DNA from: Neptunomonas japonica DSM 18939 | GTDB lineage: Bacteria; Pseudomonadota; Gammaproteobacteria; Pseudomonadales; Balneatricaceae | Length of the DNA: 64,000 bases | Direction of reading: 5' to 3' | Assembly: GCF_000422765.1 (NCBI RefSeq) | Contig: NZ_AUGR01000001.1 | Coordinates: 248,001-312,000 of the forward strand | Shown: positions 56,511 to 64,000 of the stretch, piece after piece | Numbering within the stretch: the stretch's first letter is position 1 | Layout of the letters: every line of letters starts with the position of its first letter | Program-made: the position numbers and the translations under genes | The notes under the pieces: generated by a model | Told to the model about the DNA's origin: nothing | Databases searched by the model: none | What the model saw: only the letters and a program-made list of their open reading frames with translations

Positions 56511-57386
56511 ATGAAAATTATGATATTGGCGCTTTCTATTGCAGCCTTGTTATTGAGTGGTTGTACGAATACAAGCAAACCTAGTAGTGGGAGCCGTTAT
56601 AGTATTAAGCATGACCATGGCCCCTCCGCTCCTGTGGATGTTTCGAATGTTCCTGATGCGGTACCCAAGGTTGAGCCAAAAAGCCGTGGCGGCAATAAAA
56701 GTACCTATAAAGTCTTAGGAAAGCGCTATTCAGTACTTCCTGCATCAGATGGTTATCGCGAAATAGGTGGGGCCTCTTGGTACGGTAATAAATTTCATGG
56801 CCATTTGACCTCTAATGGCGAAACGTATGATATGTATAAAATGACTGCTGCACACAAGTCGTTACCTATCCCGACGTATGTGAAGGTGACAAATTTAAAG
56901 AATGGGCGGCAAGTTATCGTGCGTGTAAATGATCGGGGCCCATTTCATAAAGGTCGGATTATAGATCTTTCTTATGCGGCGGCTTCAAAGTTAGGCATGT
57001 TACGAAGCGGTACTGCTAGGGTTGAAGTAGAAGCTATCAATCCTGTTACCTGGAATGCGTCAAAAATAATTGCTTCAAGTGCTACCAAGATAGTACCAGA
57101 TACGCTACCAAAACCATTGAGAACTAACGTATCGAGCAAAGGAGTGTTAGCTGCGGGAAGTTATTTGCAAGTAGGGGCGTATTCACTTGAGGCATCTGCC
57201 CGTAAAGTGGCTAGTCAATTAGATAACGACTTTACCATTGATACTCATGTGAACAACTTAGAACGCGCTAGTGGGAGCCTATATCGAGTGTTGTTAGGGC
57301 CTGTGGTTAATCGTACTGAAGCAGATAATATGATTGAAAAGCTGACTCAAAGAGGGTTTCTTGGAGCGCATCTGGTAAACTTCTAA
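56511..57386 (+). CDS. rlpA: RlpA septal-ring lytic transglycosylase
   Basis: Outer-membrane-type lipoprotein of 291 aa that cleaves naked glycan strands. The lipobox is LLLSGC with C18 as lipidation site. The double-psi beta-barrel (about 80-170) has GGASWYGNKFHGHLTSNGE and NDRGPFHKGRIIDLSYAAA, with the catalytic His/Asp candidates. The C-terminal SPOR domain (about 215-290) binds septal peptidoglycan (YLQVGAYSLEASARKVASQL). It follows mltB by 39 bp. Confidence 0.96.
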   Translation: MKIMILALSIAALLLSGCTNTSKPSSGSRYSIKHDHGPSAPVDVSNVPDAVPKVEPKSRGGNKSTYKVLGKRYSVLPASDGYREIGGASWYGNKFHGHLTSNGETYDMYKMTAAHKSLPIPTYVKVTNLKNGRQVIVRVNDRGPFHKGRIIDLSYAAASKLGMLRSGTARVEVEAINPVTWNASKIIASSATKIVPDTLPKPLRTNVSSKGVLAAGSYLQVGAYSLEASARKVASQLDNDFTIDTHVNNLERASGSLYRVLLGPVVNRTEADNMIEKLTQRGFLGAHLVNF

Positions 57387-57490
57387 ATTAACGTGATATA
57401 CCTCTATAAAATATAAAGTTGAGTAGAACTAAATCTTAGTATTAACGTCTACTCTCGAAATAAATTAGCATACCTATCTAGGAATTTACT

Positions 57491-58648
57491 GTGCAGAGAC
57501 TGCGAACAGCCTTTTTAACTTTTCTATTCCTTTTTCTAAGTGTTGGACATTTACAAGCAGCGACTGCCTTGATCCCATCTGCACCACAGATTTCGGCAAC
57601 TTCATATTTAGTGATGGATGCTGATACCGGGAAGTTAATCCTATCCAGTCGATCCGATGAGCGCTTCGCACCAGCGAGTCTAACTAAAATGATGACCAGT
57701 TATCTTGTTGAATATGAACTGGATAAAGGGAATATCAGCAAAGATGACCTAGTATTGGTCAGTGAAAAAGCTTGGAGAACTCCGGGCTCACGAATGTTTA
57801 TCAAAGAGGGGACGCAGGTTAAGCTAGATGACCTGTTAAAGGGCATTATTATCCAGTCGGGTAACGATGCTTCAGTTGCCGTTGCTGAACATATTGCGGG
57901 TAGTGAGTCTGCTTTTGCCGACTTGATGAATCAGCACGCCAAACTACTAGGTATGAACAATACCCATTTTAATAATGCTACTGGCTTGCCTGCTGAGGGG
58001 CACTTCTCAACAGCGAAAGATTTAGCTATTTTGGCAAAAGCCATTATTCAGAAGTTTCCTGAGCATTATGGTGTGTACTCTGAAAAATATTTTACCTATA
58101 ACAATATCCGTCAGCCAAATCGTAACAAGTTACTGTGGCGTGACCGCACCGTTGATGGCATAAAAACAGGCCACACGGACGAAGCAGGATACTGCTTAGT
58201 TGCCTCAGCTAAACGTGATGGTATGCGTTTGATATCTGTTGTTATGGGTACAAGCAGTGAAGAAGCAAGAGCACAAGAAAGTCAAAAAGTATTGGCTTAT
58301 GCATTTCGCTACTTCCGTACGCACAAGCTTTACGGTGCTGATGAGATCCTTAGCACCGCTAAAGTATGGGGCGGTATTCAAGATCAGGTTCGCTTAGGTC
58401 TTGATGAGTCATTAGCCGTCACAATCCCTAGAGGACAAGCTGACCAGCTGAATGCAACGATGGATGTCGATAAAGTCATTAAAGCGCCTGTTGTTAAAGG
58501 GCAGGAATACGGTGCAGTACGTGTTACTTTAAATGGCGAAGATGTTGTTAGGGTGCCTCTTGTTGCCATGGAAAATGTAGAGGAAGGTGGCATATTGAAG
58601 CAAATATGGCATACCATTATGTTATTCTTTATGAGCTTGATTAGCTGA
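57491..58648 (+). CDS. dacA: D-alanyl-D-alanine carboxypeptidase (PBP5/6 type)
   Basis: Removes the terminal D-Ala from peptidoglycan side chains. It has 385 aa with a signal peptide (about 1-23). Active-site motifs: SLTK (63-66), SGND and KTG in DGIKTGHTDEAGYC. The beta-rich PBP5 C-domain (about 265-360) is followed by an amphipathic/hydrophobic tail (WHTIMLFFMSLIS) that anchors it to the inner membrane. The GTG start at 57491 has AGGA seven bases upstream. A hairpin follows and then the dat gene. Confidence 0.96.
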   Translation: MQRLRTAFLTFLFLFLSVGHLQAATALIPSAPQISATSYLVMDADTGKLILSSRSDERFAPASLTKMMTSYLVEYELDKGNISKDDLVLVSEKAWRTPGSRMFIKEGTQVKLDDLLKGIIIQSGNDASVAVAEHIAGSESAFADLMNQHAKLLGMNNTHFNNATGLPAEGHFSTAKDLAILAKAIIQKFPEHYGVYSEKYFTYNNIRQPNRNKLLWRDRTVDGIKTGHTDEAGYCLVASAKRDGMRLISVVMGTSSEEARAQESQKVLAYAFRYFRTHKLYGADEILSTAKVWGGIQDQVRLGLDESLAVTIPRGQADQLNATMDVDKVIKAPVVKGQEYGAVRVTLNGEDVVRVPLVAMENVEEGGILKQIWHTIMLFFMSLIS

Positions 58649-58692
58649 TAGTTGGTTAGCCGCTAACTCTGATTTGAGTTGGCTTTTTACAT

Positions 58693-58717
58693 AAGCTCAC
58701 ATTTTTGATGTGAGCTT
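58693..58717 (+). terminator. Hairpin between dacA and dat
   Basis: Stem AAGCTCACAT / ATGTGAGCTT, loop TTTTG, followed by an imperfect T run. It can terminate dacA transcripts. It ends only 17 bp before the ATG of dat, so it could also influence translation or expression of the next gene. Confidence 0.75.
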
Positions 58718-58733
58718 TTGTGTTTTGGTGACA

Positions 58734-59588
58734 ATGGATACAGTGTATTTAAACGGGGAGTATATCCCTGCGGATCAAGCTACAGTGTCAGTATTTGATC
58801 GTGGCTTTTTATTCAGCGACAGTGTGTATGAGGTTATTCCCTTTTATCAGGGAGTAGGCTTTAGGCTGGAAGAGCACTTACAGCGTTTAGAGCACAGCTT
58901 GCGCGCATTACGCATTGAGCTGGAGTTTGACTGGGTTTCTACGCTAAGTCGCCTTGTTGAATTAAATGGTGGAGGCAATCTGTCTGTTTACCTTCAAGTA
59001 ACGCGTGGCAGTGCCGGCAAGCGTGTTCATGCTATTGATCACCACCTGAAGCCTACCGTGTTTGCGTGCTGTCAACCGATCCGTGATGTTTATCAAGAAG
59101 GTGCAGACAAGGTTGAAGGTATAAAGGTCATTGTGACAGCAGACCTTCGTTGGCATCGATGTGATATCAAGTCGACTTGTTTATTGCCTAATATTTTAGT
59201 CTTGCAGCAGGCCAGTGAGCTGGGTGCTCAAGAGGCGATATTACAACGTGATGGAGCATTAACCGAAGGGGCAAGCTGTAACTTCTTTATTGTCGAACAG
59301 GGAGTTTTGTATACGCCTCCCATTGGAACAGCGATCTTGAGTGGTACAACGCGAGCGCTTATTTTAGAGTTGGCTGATCAAAATGGTATTCCACGCCAAG
59401 AAGCGAAAATTGATTATCAACGACTTATCCAGGCAGATGAAGTCTGGATATCGAGCTCAACAAGAGGCATTGTACCTGTAGTGCAAATAGATGATTATGT
59501 GGTTGGAGATGGCCTAAAGGGCTTTCTTTGGCAGCGTATGTTTGAAATTTTTACTCGTTATCAGCATCAATTGATGACGGGGGAGTAA
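58734..59588 (+). CDS. dat: D-amino acid aminotransferase
   Basis: PLP-dependent class IV transaminase of 284 aa from ATG 58734, converting D-alanine and other D-amino acids. Opening MDTVYLNGEYIPADQATVSV, then the PLP lysine K146 in CDIKSTCLLPNILVLQQAS, and PPIGTAILSGTTRALILELA. Branched-chain transaminases or ADC lyase share the fold, but the sequence order and the neighbour dacA favour Dat. No clear ribosome site precedes the ATG, and in-frame GTG codons at 58710 and 58728 are possible. ybeD, lipB and lipA follow closely. Confidence 0.88.
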   Translation: MDTVYLNGEYIPADQATVSVFDRGFLFSDSVYEVIPFYQGVGFRLEEHLQRLEHSLRALRIELEFDWVSTLSRLVELNGGGNLSVYLQVTRGSAGKRVHAIDHHLKPTVFACCQPIRDVYQEGADKVEGIKVIVTADLRWHRCDIKSTCLLPNILVLQQASELGAQEAILQRDGALTEGASCNFFIVEQGVLYTPPIGTAILSGTTRALILELADQNGIPRQEAKIDYQRLIQADEVWISSSTRGIVPVVQIDDYVVGDGLKGFLWQRMFEIFTRYQHQLMTGE

Positions 59589-59591
59589 TTT

Positions 59592-59897
59592 ATGAGTCAA
59601 GAGCAGTCACCAAAAGTACAAACAGCAACAGAGCCACAACCCCCCAAGATTGAATTTCCTTGTCCTGATTACCCGATTAAAGTCGTTGGTAAAAATGCCG
59701 ATGATTTTCAGTCGTTTGTTGTTGAGGTAATGAGGGTCCATGTGCCCGATTTAGACGAAAGCCGGATTACTATTCAAGATAGTAAAAAAGGAACATTCCG
59801 GTCGATCAGAATGTTTATTACGGCGACAGGGGAAGAGCAACTTAAAAGTTTGCACGAAGAACTAATCGCTTCAGATCGCGTGCATATAGTAATTTGA
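59592..59897 (+). CDS. ybeD: DUF493 family protein YbeD
   Basis: A 101-aa small alpha/beta protein. The family part starts at [18 protein letters not shown] with a central [11 protein letters not shown] and the ending [12 protein letters not shown]. The role is unknown; the fold resembles ACT/regulatory domains, and the gene commonly stands next to lipB. Its stop overlaps the lipB start by one base (TGATG). Confidence 0.93.
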   Translation: MSQEQSPKVQTATEPQPPKIEFPCPDYPIKVVGKNADDFQSFVVEVMRVHVPDLDESRITIQDSKKGTFRSIRMFITATGEEQLKSLHEELIASDRVHIVI

Positions 59898-60553
59898 TGA
59901 GTACCGACAATAAGCTGGTTATTCGCGATCTCGGTATTCAACCTTATGAGCCTATATGGCAAAAGATGCAGGCTTTTACCGATCAGCGAGACTCAGAAAC
60001 CTCTGATGAAATATGGGTTCTTCAACATGAGCCTGTATTTACGCAAGGTCAGGCAGGTAAAGAAGAGCATTTGCTTGTTACAGGTGATATTCCTGTGGTG
60101 AAAGTCGATAGAGGCGGCCAAGTCACTTACCATGGGCCGGGGCAGTTAGTTATTTATCTATTGCTAGATCTTCGTAGGAATAAGCTCGGTGTGCGTGATG
60201 TCGTGACTCTTATGGAAACGGGAGTCATCAATACATTGGAGCACTTTGGTGTAGAGGCTTATGCAAAGGCGGATGCGCCAGGTGTTTATGTCAATCAAGC
60301 TAAAATAGCCTCGCTTGGCTTGCGTGTTCGACGTGGTTGCACATTTCATGGTCTGGCTTTAAATCTGAATATGGATTTAGAACCATTTTTAAGGATTAAC
60401 CCGTGTGGCTATGCAGGTATGCAAATGACACAACTATGCTCTTTAGTAAGAGATGCCGACCCGCATCAAGCAACCCAATGGCTTGTGAATTACTTGACTA
60501 AAGAAATAGGTTATAATTCCATATCACATCAAACTTCCTTGGACTCACAATAA
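59897..60553 (+). CDS. lipB: Octanoyltransferase LipB
   Basis: Transfers octanoate from acyl carrier protein to lipoyl domains. It has 218 aa from ATG 59897. Family motifs: [20 protein letters not shown], the Lys in [10 protein letters not shown] and the catalytic Cys in [15 protein letters not shown]. It overlaps the ybeD stop. A TTG three bases earlier is less likely. Confidence 0.97.
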   Translation: MSTDNKLVIRDLGIQPYEPIWQKMQAFTDQRDSETSDEIWVLQHEPVFTQGQAGKEEHLLVTGDIPVVKVDRGGQVTYHGPGQLVIYLLLDLRRNKLGVRDVVTLMETGVINTLEHFGVEAYAKADAPGVYVNQAKIASLGLRVRRGCTFHGLALNLNMDLEPFLRINPCGYAGMQMTQLCSLVRDADPHQATQWLVNYLTKEIGYNSISHQTSLDSQ

Positions 60554-60554
60554 A

Positions 60555-61538
60555 ATGGCGAACAGTTCCGATAAAGCCTCTTCAGTAGTGAAGGTTGAAC
60601 AGGGTGTTAAATTACGTGGCGCTGAAAAAATGGCACGTATCCCTATCAAAGTAATCCCGACAGAAAAGGATGAAATGCTTCGTAAGCCTTCATGGTTACG
60701 CGTTCGCATGGGGTCGAGCAAGGAAGTTCAAAGAATTAAAGAAAAGCTGCGTCACCATAAATTATCTTCAGTTTGTGAAGAGGCTAGCTGCCCGAACCTT
60801 GGTGAGTGTTTCACGAATGGCACCGCTACTTTTATGGTTATGGGTGATATTTGTACGCGGCGCTGCCCGTTTTGTGATGTTGCACACGGTCGCCCAAATG
60901 CTTTGGCCGAAAACGAGCCTAGAGAGTTAGCCGAAGCTATTACAGATATGGGATTGCGTTATGTCGTTATCACATCTGTAGATCGTGATGATCTGCGTGA
61001 TGGTGGTGCTCAACATATTGCAAATTGTATTTCTGAAACACGCCAGCGTTCGACGACTATTCAAGTTGAAACATTAGTACCTGACTTTCGTGGTCGTATG
61101 GAAGTGGCATTGGATATTCTTAGCCAGACACCTCCTGATGTATTTAACCACAATCTTGAAACAGTGCCTCGCTTGTACCGTAAAGTGCGTCCTGGTGCAG
61201 ACTATCAGTGGTCGCTTGATCTGTTGAAGGGTTTTAAAGAAAAATGCCCTGATATTCGCACCAAGTCCGGATTGATGGTCGGTGTAGGTGAAACTAATGA
61301 GGAGATTATTGAGGTCTTAAAAGATCTGCGTGCTCATGATGTCAATATGCTGACAATTGGACAGTATTTGCAGCCGAGCCGTAATCACTTGCCGGTAGAT
61401 CGCTTTGTGACACCGGATGAGTTTGACGAGTTTGCGCGTGTAGCCAAGGAATTAGGTTTTAGTCATGTTGCTAGTGGCCCATTAGTGCGCTCTTCTTATC
61501 ATGCTGACTTACAAGCCCAGGGTGAAAAGGTCGGTTAA
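60555..61538 (+). CDS. lipA: Lipoyl synthase LipA
   Basis: Radical-SAM enzyme that inserts two sulfurs into octanoyl domains. It has 327 aa. The auxiliary cluster motif is [13 protein letters not shown] and the radical-SAM motif is [13 protein letters not shown]. The C-terminal RSSYHAD carries the Ser that binds the auxiliary cluster. It starts one base after lipB and ends the block; a terminator follows. Confidence 0.98.
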   Translation: MANSSDKASSVVKVEQGVKLRGAEKMARIPIKVIPTEKDEMLRKPSWLRVRMGSSKEVQRIKEKLRHHKLSSVCEEASCPNLGECFTNGTATFMVMGDICTRRCPFCDVAHGRPNALAENEPRELAEAITDMGLRYVVITSVDRDDLRDGGAQHIANCISETRQRSTTIQVETLVPDFRGRMEVALDILSQTPPDVFNHNLETVPRLYRKVRPGADYQWSLDLLKGFKEKCPDIRTKSGLMVGVGETNEEIIEVLKDLRAHDVNMLTIGQYLQPSRNHLPVDRFVTPDEFDEFARVAKELGFSHVASGPLVRSSYHADLQAQGEKVG

Positions 61539-61574
61539 AGCAATCGATTAAACCCTCTGTAGCCATAATCATAT

Positions 61575-61603
61575 AACAGGTACTGCTAAGTAGTGCCTGT
61601 TTT
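61575..61603 (+). terminator. Terminator after lipA
   Basis: ACAGGTACT / AGTGCCTGT (one G-T pair) with loop GCTAAGT and a short T run. It lies 36 bp after lipA. Confidence 0.8.
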
Positions 61604-61703
61604 ATCTCGATTTCCCTGTTCTTCTAATAAACCCAAATGAAGCGCTTTCTATAGTGGTATTTACTGATATAATTATATTAGTTAATTCTTATATGGAGGT
61701 ATT

Positions 61704-62144
61704 ATGTCTGTTACTAAAACGGTTCGTGTTGAAGCTCAAATGGGTGATTCATTTCGTGTTCAATCTGATATTCGTGGCCACAAAGTTATTATTGATCAGC
61801 CAGCTGCCGGTGGCGGTACCGATGAAGGCCCAACTCCTCTAGAGTATTTTCTTTTTTCTTTAGCTGGGTGTGTTGCAACTATTGGGCGCGTTGCAGCTAA
61901 GCAGCAGAAGATTGATTTGCGTAGTTTTTCAGTGTCTGTAGAGGCGGATTATGATCCAGCAGGCTTGTTAGGAAAAGCTACGGATAACCGTTCTGGTTTT
62001 CAGGTCGTGCGTGTCACGGCTGAAATTGAAGCAGAGTTATCATCAGCTGAGAAACAGGCTTTTCTTGATGAGGTGTGTGATCGTTGCCCGTTGCATGACA
62101 ATATTAAACTGGCGACTGAAGTAGTACATACGCTAGCCGAGTAA
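61704..62144 (+). CDS. OsmC/Ohr-family thiol peroxidase-like protein
   Basis: A 146-aa protein of the OsmC family. The two redox cysteines are in SLAGCVATIGRVA and VCDRCPLHDNIKLA; a third Cys is in the same segment. Family members reduce organic peroxides. The opening MSVTKTVRVEAQMGDSFRVQ and GPTPLEYFLFSLAGC are typical. GGAGG is seven bases before the ATG at 61704. It is followed by a decayed cytochrome gene on the other strand. Confidence 0.9.
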   Translation: MSVTKTVRVEAQMGDSFRVQSDIRGHKVIIDQPAAGGGTDEGPTPLEYFLFSLAGCVATIGRVAAKQQKIDLRSFSVSVEADYDPAGLLGKATDNRSGFQVVRVTAEIEAELSSAEKQAFLDEVCDRCPLHDNIKLATEVVHTLAE

Positions 62145-62175
62145 CACTTATTGGGTCAGGGCTGCCTACTCTGAC

Positions 62176-62492
62176 CTATTGCTTCTCTGTTTTTTCTGTT
62201 TTTACTACATACTCTGCAATAGCGTCTGCTTGCTAATTTGATAACTGAGTAAATACCGGCATTTTATGGCCCATGCTGTAGCCATATTTAATCATTAAAA
62301 CAATTTTATAGCTGGTCATTTTCTTACGGTTTTCAGGTAAGAGCTCATACATAGCGCCAATACCAACTCTAATATGGCATTGCATACAATAATAACTGTA
62401 GAGTTGATCGCCTTGCTTTAGTTACAAAAGGGCATTCTTCAGCACAGCCCGATAAAATAAGAAATGAGAGTAGGGAGCAGACCTGAGAAACG
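62176..62492 (-). pseudogene. Decayed c-type cytochrome gene
   Basis: Remnant of a small secreted cytochrome c. On the minus strand one frame encodes GDQLYSYYCMQCHIRVGIG with the heme-binding CxxCH (62374-62388), then a region with YGYSMGHKMPVFTQL that places the methionine ligand of class I cytochromes, and an end AIAEYVVKTEK. A TAG stop at 62233-62235 breaks this frame. Upstream there is another stop (62422-62424), and a hydrophobic segment (GLLPTLISYFIGLC, 62442-62492) lies in a different frame, as a former signal peptide would. No start codon or intact frame remains. Identity rests on the motif arrangement. Confidence 0.75.
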
Positions 62493-62569
62493 AAGTTCTT
62501 CAAGAGTGGCTCAGGCTGTGTTGTGATGCTATTTGTCAGTATAGTTTATTCGCGAGTTACACGTGCGTG

Positions 62570-63598
62570 CTAGGAAAGAGAGGTGAGTTGAAGGCGTTTG
62601 CCGGAGAGTGTGATCGTAATATCCGATAAGATTAACCAAGGTGAGCCTGTCGCCATGCCTTTGATAACCTTGTCTAGCTGTTGGCTAGTTTTTAAAAGGC
62701 TTTCTAATGTGGTCAAGCTAAGTCGCTCAGCGCAACGGCGCAGAGTCTGCTTTCGCTTGCCCCAAATACGCTCTTTTTGGCAAATGGTGTCGTAAGCTAA
62801 GCCGCGCTCCAAGCCTTGACTAATCGCATATAGCGTCCTTATTTCTCGTGCTAATGCCCACAAAACAATAGGAGGTTCAACTCCTTCTTGGCGCAGCACG
62901 TTTAAAATCTTGATGCATCGCTCACTTTGCCCTAAAGCGATAGTGTCCATTAGCCCGTAAACATCGTAGCGTGAGTTGTCAGATACAGCATCGACTATTT
63001 GTTCTGCTGTTAGGATACCCTCAGGGTGGAGTAAATGGAGCTTATCGAGTTCTTGCTTTGCCGCGAGTAAGTTACCTTCGACGCGATCACAAAGTAACTC
63101 TACAGCGCTATCATCAAGCTGCATGTTTTTGCTGTTAGCACGGTGTCTTATCCATCCGGGGAGTTGGTTTATTTCAACGGGCCAGATTTCTACACAGACG
63201 CCTTTTTGCTCAATCGCTTTATGCCATGCAGACTTTTTTGCACCGCCATCCAGCTTATTCGCAATAATTAGCAGGATATTTTCAGGAGGTGCATGAGCGA
63301 TATACTCTTGGATAATGTCGCTGGCAGCTTTGTTTACTTTATGGCTGCCTAGCCGGATTTCAATGAGTTTTTGCTCAGCGAAAAGGGAGAGGGCGTTAGC
63401 GCATTCGAGTAAGTACTCCCATTTGAACTGTCCCTCAACATGTAGTACTTCTCGCTCGCTAAAGCCTTTCTGGCGAAATGCACTGCGTAATTGATCACAG
63501 CACTCAGCGCTGATCAGTGGCTCATCGCTTGAAATCAGGTAGACAGGCGCATGTGATTTTTGCAAATGCCCTGTTAGCTGTTCGACAGAAAGTTTCAT
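62570..63598 (-). CDS. holA: DNA polymerase III delta subunit
   Basis: Clamp-loader subunit that opens the beta ring. It has 342 aa (E. coli 343). Recognisable parts: opening MKLSVEQLTGHLQKSHAPVY, PVYLISSDEPLIS, LIEIRLGSHKVNK and the C-terminal helical domain with GVEPPIVLWALAREIRTLY and QTLRRCAERLSL. It follows lptE by 17 bp on the same strand. Confidence 0.95.
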   Translation of the reverse strand: MKLSVEQLTGHLQKSHAPVYLISSDEPLISAECCDQLRSAFRQKGFSEREVLHVEGQFKWEYLLECANALSLFAEQKLIEIRLGSHKVNKAASDIIQEYIAHAPPENILLIIANKLDGGAKKSAWHKAIEQKGVCVEIWPVEINQLPGWIRHRANSKNMQLDDSAVELLCDRVEGNLLAAKQELDKLHLLHPEGILTAEQIVDAVSDNSRYDVYGLMDTIALGQSERCIKILNVLRQEGVEPPIVLWALAREIRTLYAISQGLERGLAYDTICQKERIWGKRKQTLRRCAERLSLTTLESLLKTSQQLDKVIKGMATGSPWLILSDITITLSGKRLQLTSLS

Positions 63599-63615
63599 AT
63601 AGCTATCTCGACGCT

Positions 63616-64000
63616 TTAGTGTGTTTGTGCAACGAACTGACGCACTACGCGTTCAGAAAGTGACTGCCACATTTCCGATCGAATTTCTTTTTCAAGTGTA
63701 TAGCTGGCAGTAGCTGCATCGGCATCATAGTCATAAATGCGTTCAATGCGAGCAACTAGTGGGCCAGAGATAGATTCTCCTTCAGTATTAAGCACTTCAA
63801 ACTTCACTAGCATAAGAAGCTCATATTCATCAACATTCGCTTTACGGTCTAATGTGATGGAGCGACGATTCTCTTTTACTTGCTTGATGGCCAGTTGGTA
63901 AGGCGCAGTCTCCAGAAGGGCGATGCCCTGCTGGTAGAGTGTGCGCCTTAGCGCTTGTTCAAACGATGCCGGAGTACCGCTTTTTAATATCAGTGTTACC
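63616..64000 (-). CDS. lptE: LPS assembly lipoprotein LptE (5' end outside window)
   Basis: Plug lipoprotein of the LptD outer-membrane LPS translocon. Only the C-terminal ~128 residues are in the window, so no signal peptide or lipobox can be seen. The visible part includes LILKSGTPASFEQALRRTLY, YELLMLVKFEVL, DADAATASYTLEKEIRSEMW and the ending RVVRQFVAQTH, all typical. Gene order lptE-holA is conserved in the gammaproteobacteria. Confidence 0.93.
   Translation of the reverse strand, partial: VTLILKSGTPASFEQALRRTLYQQGIALLETAPYQLAIKQVKENRRSITLDRKANVDEYELLMLVKFEVLNTEGESISGPLVARIERIYDYDADAATASYTLEKEIRSEMWQSLSERVVRQFVAQTH

Overview
The window is a chromosomal segment of a marine-type gammaproteobacterium, most likely from the Oceanospirillaceae or a near relative. 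This is inferred from the protein sequences and from gene order, not from a database search. Several blocks match the order known from Pseudomonas and Marinobacter-like genomes: recN | grpE-dnaK-dnaJ-dapB; CNNM protein-ypjD | ffh-rpsP-rimM-trmD-rplS; xerD-dsbC-hom-thrC-recJ; nudF-DUF1249-cpdA-yqiA-parE-parC; proA-nadD-rsfS-rlmH-mrdA-mrdB-mltB-rlpA-dacA-dat-ybeD-lipB-lipA; lptE-holA. I see no phage, insertion sequence, CRISPR array, tRNA or rRNA. Both ends are cut inside genes: recN at the left and lptE at the right.

Layout. Positions 1-8.4 kb hold recN (minus strand, with an SOS box), the heat-shock operon with two readable sigma-32 promoters, a cysE inserted between dnaJ and dapB, a DUF3461 gene and an unrecognised membrane-anchored protein. 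Positions 8.6-16.3 kb hold a NIF3/YqfO-like domain gene and then a tightly coupled seven-gene V-type ATPase operon in the order B-D-I-K-E-DUF2764-A. It has no recognisable C, F or G subunit, and the membrane ring subunit carries a Na+-type ligand set. This is the main accessory system of the window. Positions 16.5-24.1 kb hold a large Cache-PAS-GGDEF-EAL protein, a DMT transporter, two divergent Nudix hydrolases, a DUF1289 protein, a CNNM/CorC-type membrane protein and a cytochrome c assembly-like protein. Positions 24.3-36.8 kb are housekeeping: signal recognition particle, S16/RimM/TrmD/L19, XerD, DsbC, threonine synthesis, RecJ and endonuclease IV, with two unrecognised proteins of 452 and 60 aa.

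Positions 36.9-40.9 kb hold a 1233-residue sensor (periplasmic binding domain-PAS-GAF-PAS-GGDEF-EAL) followed by a frameshifted remnant of a second EAL-domain gene. Positions 41.2-49.5 kb hold nudF, DUF1249, the cAMP phosphodiesterase gene cpdA, a YqiA-like esterase, topoisomerase IV (parE, parC) and, on the minus strand, a membrane protein whose C-terminus looks like a degenerate nucleotide cyclase domain. Positions 49.6-61.5 kb form a long cell-wall and lipoylation block. Positions 61.7-64 kb hold an OsmC-family protein, a decayed c-type cytochrome gene, holA and partial lptE.

Functional links: the heat-shock chaperones are co-transcribed; PBP2/RodA, MltB, RlpA and DacA act together on peptidoglycan, and the adjacent D-amino acid aminotransferase could recycle the D-alanine DacA releases. 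Two multi-domain c-di-GMP proteins plus CpdA make the window rich in second-messenger turnover. The strongest leads are the unusual V-type ATPase, the cyclase-like membrane protein and the two undocumented gene remnants.
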